Of a stretch of DNA of 64,000 nt, positions 38,020-46,378 are shown piece by piece (positions within the stretch are counted from its first letter, which is position 1; every line of letters begins with the position of its first letter). Under the pieces are notes generated by a model that was not told the origin of the DNA, did not search any database, and saw nothing but the letters and a program-made list of their open reading frames with translations. This DNA comes from Ensifer oleiphilus (lineage in GTDB: Bacteria > Pseudomonadota > Alphaproteobacteria > Rhizobiales > Rhizobiaceae), in assembly GCF_013371465.1 (NCBI RefSeq), contig NZ_JABWDU010000002.1, positions 124,001 through 188,000 on the forward strand. Direction: 5' to 3'. A program made the translations under genes and the position numbers.

Positions 38020-38595
38020 CTATGCAGCAATCTCGTTGTAGGGCGTCACCTTGCGGGCCTGCTTCAACGTCCGCGCCCACCAGATGAGCCGATCCATCAT
38101 CAGGAACAGCGGTGCGCGCATCTCCTCTGGTTTATAGAGGTTGCCGGCCGCATCGAATTTCGACCAGGCCTTGGCAAACTGGACGCCGTCGCGCAGCGTC
38201 ACCGCGTGCAACTCGCCAAAAACCTGCCGCAGCTGTTCGACGGCACGGATACCGCCGGATGCACCGCCATAGGAGACGAAGGCAACGGGCTTGGCATGCC
38301 AGGGCTCGTAGACCGAATCGATCAGCTCCTTCAGCGCGGCCGGGTAGCCGTGGTTGTATTCCGGCGTCACCACCAGAAAGGCGTCCGCTTCCGCGACCTT
38401 GCGCTCCACCCACTCGCCGGGATTGACCGCAGCACCGACGCCGCGCGACGCCCGCAGCCGCGCCGGGTCGATGACCGTGAGATTGAACACGGGGGAATCC
38501 GAAATCTCGCGGATCAGCCAGTTGGCGACCGTATCGCAGAAGCGGCCCTGCCGGGCGCTGCCGTAGATCACCGCAAGCGTCATTTTCTCTGTCAT
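38020..38595 (-). CDS. NADPH-dependent FMN reductase (flavodoxin-like)
   Basis: A 191-residue NADPH-dependent FMN/quinone reductase of the ArsH/ChrR-like flavodoxin fold. The FMN phosphate loop is IYGSARQGRFCDTVANWL near the N-terminus; the second signature VTPEYNHGYPAALKELIDS and FVSYGGASGGIRAVEQL follow. These enzymes reduce quinones, azo dyes or chromate by two-electron transfer and limit redox cycling. It is divergent from soxR, and its promoter (38634-38664) is built around a SoxR operator, so I infer induction by redox-cycling compounds. ATG 38595 follows AGGAGCTGATCCCC. Confidence 0.93.
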   Translation of the reverse strand: MTEKMTLAVIYGSARQGRFCDTVANWLIREISDSPVFNLTVIDPARLRASRGVGAAVNPGEWVERKVAEADAFLVVTPEYNHGYPAALKELIDSVYEPWHAKPVAFVSYGGASGGIRAVEQLRQVFGELHAVTLRDGVQFAKAWSKFDAAGNLYKPEEMRAPLFLMMDRLIWWARTLKQARKVTPYNEIAA

Positions 38596-38633
38596 GGGGA
38601 TCAGCTCCTTGTTGTGACTTCCATGGAGCTCAT

Positions 38634-38664
38634 GCTATAAAACCTCAACATTAGTTGAGGTCAA
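38634..38664 (-). promoter_or_regulatory. SoxR operator and MerR-type promoter
   Basis: Operator CCTCAACATTAGTTGAGG (38643-38660), an 18-bp palindrome differing from the E. coli soxS site only at its centre. On the minus strand it lies inside a -35 TTGACC (38659-38664) / -10 TATAGC (38634-38639) pair separated by 19 bp, the over-long spacer typical of MerR-family activation. It also sits 12 bases before the soxR ATG, allowing autoregulation. Confidence 0.9.
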
Positions 38665-38672
38665 TAGGCGTC

Positions 38673-39152
38673 ATGACGATTGTCAGAAACAGCGAGATGC
38701 GACGTGAACTCACGGTCGGCGAAGTCGCCGAGCGCAGCGGCGTCGCCGTTTCCACTCTCCACTTCTATGAAGCCAAGGGGCTGATCCGCAGCAACCGCAG
38801 CCGCGGCAACCAGCGTCGTTATCCACGCAGCGTTCTGCGGCGCGTGGCAGTGATCAAGGTCGCGCAGCGCACGGGGATTCCGCTTGCGGAAATCCAGGCG
38901 GCGTTGACGGTCCTGCCAGACGACCGTCCCTTGACGGTTCAGGATTGGGCGCGCCTGTCGGAGAGCTGGCATGAGCAACTGAACGAGCGCATTGCGAGCC
39001 TGATGGCGCTGCGCGACCATCTGACAAGCTGCATCGGCTGCGGATGTCTGTCGCTGAGGGAATGTCCGCTACGCAATCCGCACGATGTGCTTTCGATGGA
39101 AGGCGCTGGCCCGCGGTTGATGGATGCAACGGAAGAGGACGGTCAACCCTAG
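38673..39152 (+). CDS. soxR: SoxR redox-sensing transcriptional regulator
   Basis: A 159-residue MerR-family protein. The winged HTH is N-terminal (LTVGEVAERSGVAVSTLHFY), followed by a dimerisation helix and the 2Fe-2S cluster motif C120-X2-C123-X-C125-X5-C131 (SCIGCGCLSLRECP). The oxidised cluster activates transcription. Outside enterics SoxR does not control soxS but efflux and redox genes; here the divergent FMN reductase is the obvious target. ATG 38673 is chosen; the TTG at 38655 lies inside the operator. Confidence 0.96.
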   Translation: MTIVRNSEMRRELTVGEVAERSGVAVSTLHFYEAKGLIRSNRSRGNQRRYPRSVLRRVAVIKVAQRTGIPLAEIQAALTVLPDDRPLTVQDWARLSESWHEQLNERIASLMALRDHLTSCIGCGCLSLRECPLRNPHDVLSMEGAGPRLMDATEEDGQP

Positions 39153-39186
39153 GGGGGGGCACGGACCGGCGATGCTCGTAGCGGAA

Positions 39187-39447
39187 TCAATCCGCAGTCG
39201 GGAGACGGCGCATCGTAAATTCGATCTGGTCGCCATCGAGCTGGCGCCAGCTTTCCACCTCGGTCCAGTAGGCGGCTTTCGGCCAGGTATCGAACCATTC
39301 GCGCGCCTTGGCGCGGGCAGCACTGCGATCGAGCCGAAAGGTTTCACGCACGAAAAGGCCATCGCCTCGGGCCGGATTGTCCCGGCGATGCCGGGCGATC
39401 TGACGCCGTAAACCATCAAGCGGCGGAGCTGCGGGTATTCTCGCCAT
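39187..39447 (-). CDS. small conserved hypothetical protein
   Basis: An 86-residue basic protein (MARIPAAPPLDGLRRQIARH start, REWFDTWPKAAYWTEVESW core, RLPTAD end). The true start is ATG 39447 with AGAGGT six bases upstream; the longer in-frame reading to 39747 has no support. The Trp-rich core suggests a small folded domain. I do not recognise a family. It lies between soxR (tail to tail) and hemF (divergent). Confidence 0.7.
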   Translation of the reverse strand: MARIPAAPPLDGLRRQIARHRRDNPARGDGLFVRETFRLDRSAARAKAREWFDTWPKAAYWTEVESWRQLDGDQIEFTMRRLPTAD

Positions 39448-39745
39448 GGACCATACCTCTGAGGGTAAAGATAGTGTGGGTATGGATCCATTGCGAGTCC
39501 GTTTTACACCGTCCATCCGATGCGGCAGACTGCGATTGAGCGCGTGAAACTTGACGCGCAAAAAGACGCAGTAGCACTTTAGACTCGCGGCAAATCTTCT
39601 GCTTACATCGAAGCTGATTTCGGGAACTACGCAGCACACCGATAGCCCGACCGCCGTTGCCAATCCGGCGGAAATATGAACTGTGGCGCACATCAACGAA
39701 TCGGCGGCTTTCCGGCGCGCAAAGCCGCGAACAGGACAAATTTTC
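39448..39745. other. divergent intergenic region before hemF
   Basis: 298 bp with the hemF and 86-codon-gene promoters. No FNR/FixK palindrome of the petA type, RNA gene or repeat is seen; only a fair RBS (AGGACA) before hemF. Confidence 0.5.
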
Positions 39746-40657
39746 ATGGAACGACCGCAACTGCCTCAGGGGCTGCCTGCCGATATCGAAGACAAGAAGG
39801 CCGCAGCCAGGGCCTGGTTCGAAAGCCTGCGCGACACGATCTGCGCCGCATTCGAAGCGGTCGAAGATGACCTGACCGGGCCGCTGTCCGACCGGGAGCC
39901 CGGCCGCTTCGTCGGCAAGGAATGGAGCCGGGACGGCGGCGAAGGCGGCGGCGGTCGCATGTCGATGATGGAGGGGCGTGTCTTCGAGAAGGTCGGAGTA
40001 CACACCTCGACCGTCTTCGGCGAATTCTCGCCCGAATTCCGCGAGCAGATCCCCGGCGCCAGTGAAGACCCACGCTTCTGGGCGTCGGGCATTTCACTGA
40101 TCGCGCATCCCGTTAACCCGAACGTGCCGGCCGTTCACATGAACACCCGCATGGTCGTTACCACCAGCAACTGGTTCGGCGGTGGCGCCGACCTGACGCC
40201 GGTGCTCGACCGCCGCCGCGTCATGACCGATCCGGACACCCAGCTGTTCCATCGCGCCATGGAGATCACCTGCAATCGCCACGCGGTTGCCGATCACGCC
40301 AAATACAAGCAATGGTGCGACGACTATTTCTTCCTGAAACACCGGAATGAGCCGCGAGGCACGGGCGGCATCTTCTACGATTGGCTGCGCTCCGCGGATG
40401 AGCAAGGCGGCTGGGAGGCCGACTTCGCCTTTACGCGCGACCTCGGCAAGGCTTTCGCTCTCGTCTATCCGAAGATCGTCCGCAGCAATTTCAACACGCC
40501 ATGGACCGAGGAAGATCGCGACGAACAGCTCGTGCGCCGCGGCCGTTACGTCGAGTTCAACCTGCTTTATGATCGCGGCACCATCTTCGGACTGAAGACC
40601 GGCGGCAACGTCGAGTCGATCCTCTCGTCCCTGCCCCCGGTCGTGCGCTGGCCCTAA
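39746..40657 (+). CDS. hemF: oxygen-dependent coproporphyrinogen III oxidase
   Basis: A 303-residue HemF, which oxidatively decarboxylates coproporphyrinogen III to protoporphyrinogen IX using O2. Signatures: [23 protein letters not shown] in two halves, [22 protein letters not shown], the [18 protein letters not shown] loop, and [20 protein letters not shown] near the C-terminus. ATG 39746 ([11 protein letters not shown]) is used; a 21-codon extension to 39683 is in frame but lacks an RBS. It supplies heme for, among others, the bc1 complex 8 kb upstream. Confidence 0.97.
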   Translation: MERPQLPQGLPADIEDKKAAARAWFESLRDTICAAFEAVEDDLTGPLSDREPGRFVGKEWSRDGGEGGGGRMSMMEGRVFEKVGVHTSTVFGEFSPEFREQIPGASEDPRFWASGISLIAHPVNPNVPAVHMNTRMVVTTSNWFGGGADLTPVLDRRRVMTDPDTQLFHRAMEITCNRHAVADHAKYKQWCDDYFFLKHRNEPRGTGGIFYDWLRSADEQGGWEADFAFTRDLGKAFALVYPKIVRSNFNTPWTEEDRDEQLVRRGRYVEFNLLYDRGTIFGLKTGGNVESILSSLPPVVRWP

Positions 40658-40762
40658 AGCAGGTCGCGCAAAGTGTGTTGTGGTTTTGCGACACCGGCAT
40701 GCACAGAAACAAGAACTTAAAGCGCAACCAGCGAATCTGAAAAATCGCGACGCGCTTTGGTA
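40654..40762. repeat. rhizobial intergenic palindromic repeat (second type)
   Basis: About 109 bp that begins inside the hemF stop codon (CTAAAGCAGGTCGCGCAAA) and ends at AATCGCGACGCGCTTTGG. The two ends are inverted relative to each other (CTAAAGC...GCTTTGG; GTCGCG...CGCGAC) and the middle contains TGGTTTTGCGACA and ACTTAAAGCGCAA. I recognise this as a repeat common after genes in Rhizobium and Sinorhizobium chromosomes; copy number must be checked in the genome. Confidence 0.75.
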
Positions 40763-40772
40763 TGCTTCGTGA

Positions 40773-40802
40773 CCCGACCGATCTGAGAAGAGATCGGTCG
40801 GG
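40773..40802. terminator. strong hairpin downstream of hemF
   Basis: Perfect 12-bp stem CCCGACCGATCT / AGATCGGTCGGG with loop GAGAAG. There is no T run, so it is either a protein-independent RNA stabiliser or part of a repeat. A second hairpin TTTCACAGCGC / GCGCCGTGAAA lies at 40952-40976. The rest of 40803-41213 shows no gene. Confidence 0.5.
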
Positions 40803-41213
40803 GTCCGTCTTGTGATGGGCGCTGGCAGAAGGCCGGCAGGACCGGATTCCAAATTGCGAGTTGGGGCCAAGTGCCTTTCCGCCTTTGCCGAACACATCGG
40901 CTTCGCCATTTGAAACGCTCTCCGAACACTTCAACGTGCTGGTTCAGACCATTTCACAGCGCCTTGCGCCGTGAAATGCGCTCGGGTCCTTGCGCTTTTC
41001 CAGACCCATAAACATCTACTAGACGTGGTGCCGCAAAAGCTTTTCGCGCCGCCACGCAAGCATTCCGTTTTGTCGAAATCCCAGTCCCAATCTGTCCGTC
41101 CCCATGGGCTCCGCTGCACTGTTTGGATCTTGTGCAGGATCCGGGTGGCGATGCCGGTCCCCAAAATGGCATCGACGGATGACAAATCATCACCACGCGA
41201 GAAGGGCGAGCGC

Positions 41214-42686
41214 ATGTCGAACGAGAACACGACACACACTGCCGACCGACGCAAGAAGCGCGTCCCGCGGTGGCTCAAGTTATCCGCGATCACGATCGCG
41301 CTGTTGGCCCTTCTCATTCTGACGCCACTTGCATTTATCGTTTACCCGACACTGAAAGCCTATCCGAAGGCTCCTCCCGTCCAGGCAGGCGTTTCCCGGC
41401 TGGACGCAAATACGCAGGACATCGCCCATTTGCGGCATTTTCTGGATTTCGAACGGAGCTTCACGCCCGAAGCCAAAGCTGCATTCGCGCTCGCCCTTAG
41501 CGAGATGGAACAACGCGCCGGGGATCTCGACCGGGCCGGACTGGCAATGGCGACGGCGAAGGCAGTGGCGCTCGCCGACAACGGGCATACCAATGTTGTC
41601 GGGCTCGTTGGCGGTCGCAGTTTCAATGCCGTGCCTATTCGTTTCGGCTGGTTTGCCGATGGGCTGTTCGTGATCGCCGCCGCTGACGGTCAAAGCCATC
41701 TGCTTGGGAGGCAGGTCCTCAGTGTGAATGGTAAAACGGCGGATGCATTGGTGGCGGCGCTGCGGCCATATGTTGGCGGCCCTGCCAATCTTGCCAAGGA
41801 GCTGGCGCCAAACTTCCTGATCTCGCCGGAGCTGCTCCATGCGGCCGGCCTTGCTGAAACGCCAGCAAGCAGCACCTATGACATGCGCCTCGCAGATCGG
41901 AGCATCGTTCCGGTGGAACTCGCCGCGATGCCCGGTACCCAGGAGCCCCAGAGCACCAACTTTTGGCCCGCACGTGATCTGAGCCCGATCGCGCAAGCCG
42001 GCAGTACATCCGGGTGGAGACATGTTCTCGACGGTACAGTGCCGCCGCAGTATCTCTCCCAACCCGATCGCAATTACTGGCACTCCTATCCCCTGCCCGA
42101 CTTGCTTTACGTTCAAATCAACCGTGTGCGCGATCAGGCGCCGCTGGATCTCTCTGCGTATCTTTCCGACATCCTCGATGAATCCGCTGAGAAGCCAATT
42201 CGCAACGCGATCGTCGACCTGCGCTTTAACAATGGCGGCAACTACGTGCTCTCGGCTGAATTTGCCCGACGTTTGCCGGAGATTCTGCCACCGGCGGGGC
42301 GGCTGTTCATACTGACCAGCGGGAACACGTTCTCCGCAGCTATCAGCACCGCAGCTTGGCTGAAACATTACGGTGGAGCTCGTGTCACCATCATTGGCGA
42401 GCCCGTGGGCGATCGCATGCAGTTCTGGGGCGAAGGAGGCCTCGCCGTTCTGCCAAATTCCAAGCTTGCGATCCGCTATACCACCGGCTTCCACGACTGG
42501 CAGAACGGATTCAGCTTGGCACAGCTCAGGACGTGCTTTCTGTTGAACTACATCTATGACGTCCCGGCAGGCTCCCTTGAACCGAACGTGCCGGTCAAGC
42601 CGACCTTTGCGGACTATGTCGCCGGCGAGGATCGGTCCATGTCCGTTGTCATGGAGATGCTCGCGACCGGCCGCACACCCGGGTAA
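41214..42686 (+). CDS. membrane-anchored S41-like peptidase
   Basis: A 490-residue protein with one N-terminal membrane anchor (LKLSAITIALLALLILTPLA, residues ~22-41) and a large extracytoplasmic part. The C-terminal half has S41 (tail-specific protease/C-terminal processing) features: IRNAIVDLRFNNGGNY, RLFILTSGNTFSAAIST with the nucleophile-serine region, and RVTIIGEPVGDRMQFWGEGG. I do not see a PDZ domain between them. Target unknown. ATG 41214 with GAAGGGCGAG upstream is preferred to longer readings from 40971 that cross the intergenic hairpins. Confidence 0.8.
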   Translation: MSNENTTHTADRRKKRVPRWLKLSAITIALLALLILTPLAFIVYPTLKAYPKAPPVQAGVSRLDANTQDIAHLRHFLDFERSFTPEAKAAFALALSEMEQRAGDLDRAGLAMATAKAVALADNGHTNVVGLVGGRSFNAVPIRFGWFADGLFVIAAADGQSHLLGRQVLSVNGKTADALVAALRPYVGGPANLAKELAPNFLISPELLHAAGLAETPASSTYDMRLADRSIVPVELAAMPGTQEPQSTNFWPARDLSPIAQAGSTSGWRHVLDGTVPPQYLSQPDRNYWHSYPLPDLLYVQINRVRDQAPLDLSAYLSDILDESAEKPIRNAIVDLRFNNGGNYVLSAEFARRLPEILPPAGRLFILTSGNTFSAAISTAAWLKHYGGARVTIIGEPVGDRMQFWGEGGLAVLPNSKLAIRYTTGFHDWQNGFSLAQLRTCFLLNYIYDVPAGSLEPNVPVKPTFADYVAGEDRSMSVVMEMLATGRTPG

Positions 42687-42767
42687 TCAGCCCGCCTGCT
42701 TGTCTCGGTGACGACGTGTCAAACCGACGACAGCGTGAAACCGCATGCGACCAAAGGAGCGCAGTCA

Positions 42768-42944
42768 TCACTTGCAGATCCGAACCTTCTTCATCACCAG
42801 CCGGCCATAGGCACCGTAGCTCTTTACTGTCTTGACGACGCAGGTCTGTCGATAGCCGTAACTGTACGTGCCAGCCATGACAGGCATGGTGACGGCAAAG
42901 ACCGTCGTCATCGCAGCAGCGATGGCGATGAAAGAATGGCGCAT
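42768..42944 (-). CDS. 58-residue secreted peptide
   Basis: A small gene found by reading the gap. ATG 42944 follows a good RBS (GGGGAACATCC) and encodes 58 residues: a clear signal peptide (MRHSFIAIAAAMTTVFAVTM then PVMAG, cleavage near residue 24) and a mature, basic, tyrosine-rich tail of ~34 residues with two cysteines (YGYRQTCVVKTVKSYG ... KVRICK). The two cysteines probably form one disulfide. No family recognised. It runs antiparallel to both neighbours and must have its own promoter in 42945-43101. Confidence 0.7.
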   Translation of the reverse strand: MRHSFIAIAAAMTTVFAVTMPVMAGTYSYGYRQTCVVKTVKSYGAYGRLVMKKVRICK

Positions 42945-43101
42945 GGATGTTCCCCGTTCGAAGTCTGCGGCCAGGAATGACGTGCGATCCGCATGTCAGA
43001 GCCATCGCATGAAAACCGGTTTCGCACTGTTTCGATTGGAACAGCTGAACAAATCACGATCGCTGGCGTTGTCCTTGGCCAAGGCACGGAGGGACGCAAC
43101 C

Positions 43102-43380
43102 ATGATCTTCAAGAAACGCACATTCCACGGCATGGAGCCCGAGCGGACGGCGGGTGATCAGCCGGCGGAGCTGGAACGCCGCGTTGCTCACGGCCTGGCC
43201 GTGACACCGGGGCTCGATGCCGCCGATGTCATCGTCATTTGCACAGGAAATACGATCATGCTCTCCGGTCATGTCGCCACCCAAGCAGAGAGTGCGCGCG
43301 CCGAAGAAGCCGCAAGACTGACAGAAGGTGTCGTCGAGGTCGTCAACCGCATCGAGGCGGCGGAGGTCAGGCAGGGCTAG
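43102..43380 (+). CDS. BON-domain protein
   Basis: A 92-residue protein consisting mainly of one BON domain (ERRVAHGLAVTPGLDAADVI, then VICTGNTIMLSGHVATQAES and VVEVVNRIEAAE), the fold found in OsmY and in outer-membrane or mechanosensitive-channel proteins that contact lipids. It has no signal peptide. ATG 43102 follows GGAGGGACGCAACC, an unusually good RBS. It ends one base before the stop of the oppositely oriented Mla-linked lipoprotein. Confidence 0.85.
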   Translation: MIFKKRTFHGMEPERTAGDQPAELERRVAHGLAVTPGLDAADVIVICTGNTIMLSGHVATQAESARAEEAARLTEGVVEVVNRIEAAEVRQG

Positions 43381-43381
43381 C

Positions 43382-43999
43382 TCAGATCGAACCGAGCGTC
43401 CAACCGACGATCTCGGACGCGACGGTGGCGAACGCCTGATCGAGCGCCTTGACGAAAGCCGGGTTACCGGTGCCCTTGACGCTGGCAGTCGCGCGGAACG
43501 CCTTCTGTGCGCGTACCGTGCCATTCCGGTCGTTGACGAGCTTGGCGAAGATCTCGACGACTGCCGTGTCGGCGCCTTCCGTAGATATCTCGAACGAGCG
43601 GATTTCGCTGATCACCTGATAGTCGATCGCCAGACCTTCGCCCGGCTTGCCGACGCCGCCGATTTTGCCGGTATTCTCGAAGGCCTGAACCAGTTTGGCC
43701 TGAACCATGCGTGGCAGGCGGTCGCTCCATTGCGCCTTGGAGAGATATTGCAGTTCCGAGCCGGACAGTCGGATGACGATCTGGTCGCTGTCGAGTGCCT
43801 TCAACGCCGTCGGTTCCGGCACGAGGATCTGCTTGCTGGTCGCCCCGCGCCCCTCGACGACGGGCGATGAGGAAAGGCTGAACGTATCGTTGACGGCGGC
43901 TCCTGCCCCGCAGCCCGCCAGCAACACAGCCAGCGTGAAGATCATCGCGGAGCGCTTCGCTCCCGTCTTACGCACACGCACCAGCCCCGGAAAATTCAT
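43382..43999 (-). CDS. ABC-type transport auxiliary lipoprotein (PqiC/LinM-like)
   Basis: A 205-residue lipoprotein. Lipobox LLAGC (residues ~26-30, TLAVLLAGCGAGAAV) directs lipid attachment. The mature domain matches the ABC-transport auxiliary (PqiC/DUF330) family: ILVPEPTALKALDSDQIVIR, YLSKAQWSDRLPRMVQAKL, and SFEISTEGADTAVVEIFAKL. Such proteins accompany MCE-type lipid transport systems as outer-membrane partners. ATG 43999 (MNFPGLVRVRKTG) is chosen over 44056. Last gene of the operon, 93 bp after the MCE gene. Confidence 0.88.
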   Translation of the reverse strand: MNFPGLVRVRKTGAKRSAMIFTLAVLLAGCGAGAAVNDTFSLSSSPVVEGRGATSKQILVPEPTALKALDSDQIVIRLSGSELQYLSKAQWSDRLPRMVQAKLVQAFENTGKIGGVGKPGEGLAIDYQVISEIRSFEISTEGADTAVVEIFAKLVNDRNGTVRAQKAFRATASVKGTGNPAFVKALDQAFATVASEIVGWTLGSI

Positions 44000-44092
44000 A
44001 CTGCCCAAACCCTTGTCCAATAAGCAGCACCTTAGAGCGCTCGCTATTGAAAGCAACCCGCCTAGCCCCGCACCGGATCTGTCTTACCTGAT

Positions 44093-45463
44093 TCACCGTC
44101 GGGTGCGACCATCATATTGCTTGACCGTTTCGCCGCCGAAGAGAAGGCGCTGCGGATTCTTGTCGAATGTCGAAATCGTATTCTCGAGGCTCTGCACCGT
44201 GCGGCGCGTATCGCTCACCAGCGCCTCGACATCGCGAAGGCCTCCGCCGGAGAACCGCTTCAGATTGTCGGCGATCGGACCGATCTGGGCATTGAGGTTC
44301 TCGGCCACCTTGCGGAAGGATTCGAGCGTGCTGCGCGCCTCGGCCGAGAGCGACGGCGCATCCGCATCGCCGAGGAAGCCGTCCACCTTGACCAGAATGC
44401 TGTCGACCCGGTTCGATGCCGCGTTGAGCTTGCTCGCCATCTGGGTGACGTCGGTGATCGTGCGGTCGATGTCCTGCTGGCGTGCCGTGATCTTCGCGGC
44501 AAACTGCGTGATGTCGGCGACGGCCTTACGGGCGTCGGCACTTGCCGCCGAGATGTCGTTGACAACGAGCTCGACCTTCTGTTTGTCGACGGCAGCCACC
44601 AGGGTATCGACGCGCTCGAGCGTCTTCTGTGCGTTCTTGCCGAACTGGTCATAGGTCTCCACCGTACGCTTGAACGCTGCGATGGTCTCGGAAACCCCGC
44701 CGGAGGCGGCCTTCAGGTCGTTGCTCATCTGCTCGACATTGCTCACGATGTGATCGATCTTCTTCGGATCGACCGACTTAACGAGCACATCGGCCGAAGC
44801 AAGAGTCGAATCGAGCTTCTTCGACGCGGCATTGATCGATGCCGAAAGCTCGGTGACGCTCTTCAGGAAATCGTCGATCGCGCCGGAATTGTCGGCAAGC
44901 GCCTTGGAGAACTTTTCAGCGTTGCTGATTGTGCCGGTCAGTGGACCGCGCACATCCTTGACGAAGCCCTGAATATCGGTGATCGCGTCGTTGGCGCGGT
45001 CCATGATCTTGTCGGCGGTCGCCAGAAGGCTGGTGACGCTCGATTGGTCGGCGAGGATGCGCGCCTGGGTGCCCTTCTCGAGCGCATTCCTCAGAATGTT
45101 CTCGTCGCCCTTGTTGCCGCCGCTGAGTTCGATGTAGGCGGCGCCCGTCAAGCCCTGCACTTCCAGCGTCGCCTTGGTCGATTTCAGCACGGGTGCGTCG
45201 ATGGACACTTCCGTGACTGCGATCGAATAGCGCGGGTCGTTGGCGTCGATCGCCAGATTGCGGACAGAGCCGACGGGAATGCCGTTGAAGCGAACGGGCG
45301 AGCCGACGGAAAGACCGTTGGCGGAGCCGGGAATGTTGACGACCAGCTCGACCATTTCGCCGCTGCGGCCATATTGCGACATCCAGTAGACGAAGCCGAA
45401 GGCCGCCGCGATCACGAACACGGTGAAGAAGCCGACAATGGCGTAATTCGCTTTAGTTTCCAT
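44093..45463 (-). CDS. mlaD: MCE-family substrate-binding protein (MlaD-like)
   Basis: A 456-residue MCE protein. An N-terminal membrane anchor (FFTVFVIAAAFGFVYWM) is followed by one MCE domain (VELVVNIPGSANGLSVGSPV, RFNGIPVGSVRNLAID, LEVQGLTGAAYIELSGG) and a long helical C-terminal part (~150-430) that in MCE proteins forms a tunnel for lipids. E. coli MlaD is only ~180 residues, so this is the long, single-MCE type typical of rhizobia. Substrate is probably phospholipid or a related lipid of the outer membrane; direction of transport is open. The symbol mlaD is by analogy. Confidence 0.9.
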   Translation of the reverse strand: METKANYAIVGFFTVFVIAAAFGFVYWMSQYGRSGEMVELVVNIPGSANGLSVGSPVRFNGIPVGSVRNLAIDANDPRYSIAVTEVSIDAPVLKSTKATLEVQGLTGAAYIELSGGNKGDENILRNALEKGTQARILADQSSVTSLLATADKIMDRANDAITDIQGFVKDVRGPLTGTISNAEKFSKALADNSGAIDDFLKSVTELSASINAASKKLDSTLASADVLVKSVDPKKIDHIVSNVEQMSNDLKAASGGVSETIAAFKRTVETYDQFGKNAQKTLERVDTLVAAVDKQKVELVVNDISAASADARKAVADITQFAAKITARQQDIDRTITDVTQMASKLNAASNRVDSILVKVDGFLGDADAPSLSAEARSTLESFRKVAENLNAQIGPIADNLKRFSGGGLRDVEALVSDTRRTVQSLENTISTFDKNPQRLLFGGETVKQYDGRTRR

Positions 45464-45555
45464 TCGTTCCGACTACCTCAGTGGCCATCCTATCGGCCGT
45501 TCATCTGCTTCAGACATCCGGGAAGTCTCCCAGGCTGCCCGCCGGCTCCCTTGCG

Positions 45556-46365
45556 CTATTCGTCGTGACGCACGATCGACCGCGCCCGTTTCCCCCGGAA
45601 ATAGGACTGCACCCAGGGATCGTCACAGGCCAGCATGTCCTCGACGGTCCCCTCGACCAGAACCTTTTTGTTTCCGAGCACTGCGATGCGATCGCAGACC
45701 GAAAACAGGCTGTCGAGGTCGTGAGTCACCATATACACGGTCAATCCGAGCGTGTCGCGCAGCTTGGCGATCAACTCGTCGAACTCGGCCGCACCGATCG
45801 GATCGAGGCCGGACGTCGGCTCGTCGAGGAAGACGAGGTCCGGATCGAGCGCCAGAGCCCTGGCAAGTGCGGCGCGCTTGATCATGCCGCCCGAAAGCTC
45901 GGATGGGTACTTGTCGGCCGCCTCAGGCGCCAGGCCCACCAATTCGATCTTCACGCGTGCCAGTTCGTCCATCAGGCTCTGCGACAGGTCGAGGTACTCG
46001 CGCATCGGCACCTGGATGTTTTCACGCACTGTCAGCGCCGAAAAGAGCGCACCGTGCTGGAAAAGCACGCCCAGACGCATGTCGAGCGCGATCCGGTCGG
46101 CCTCCGACATCTTGTCGTACTCCGCGCCGAGGATCTCGATCGTGCCGGAACGCTTGGCCAAAAGCCTGAGGACCGTGCGCATCAGCACCGATTTTCCGGT
46201 ACCCGAGGCACCGACAAAACCGAGGATTTCGCCGCGGTAGATCTCCAGGTTGAGCTTGTCGAGAACGATGTGGGAACCGAAGCCGACGGTCAGATCGCGC
46301 ACGGACAGAACCGCTTCATGGCCGTTCGCGGCGTCTGGCTGTCTTTCTGTGGCTGTTGTGTCCAT
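45556..46365 (-). CDS. mlaF: MCE-system ABC ATPase (MlaF-like)
   Basis: A 269-residue ABC ATPase for the lipid transport system. Walker A GASGTGKSVLMRTV, the family-typical LFQHGALFSALTVRENI, signature LSGGMIKRAALARAL (SGGM rather than SGGQ, as in MlaF), Walker B LVFLDEPTSGLDPI and the H-loop VTHDLDSLF. ATG 46365 (MDTTATERQPD) lies 13 bases after the permease stop. Confidence 0.93.
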   Translation of the reverse strand: MDTTATERQPDAANGHEAVLSVRDLTVGFGSHIVLDKLNLEIYRGEILGFVGASGTGKSVLMRTVLRLLAKRSGTIEILGAEYDKMSEADRIALDMRLGVLFQHGALFSALTVRENIQVPMREYLDLSQSLMDELARVKIELVGLAPEAADKYPSELSGGMIKRAALARALALDPDLVFLDEPTSGLDPIGAAEFDELIAKLRDTLGLTVYMVTHDLDSLFSVCDRIAVLGNKKVLVEGTVEDMLACDDPWVQSYFRGKRARSIVRHDE

Positions 46366-46378
46366 TGTCCCATTCGCC

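Noticed and set aside
39150-39162. Run of eight Gs after soxR as a phase-variable tract
   Set aside because: It lies just after the soxR stop between convergent genes, outside any coding region or promoter.
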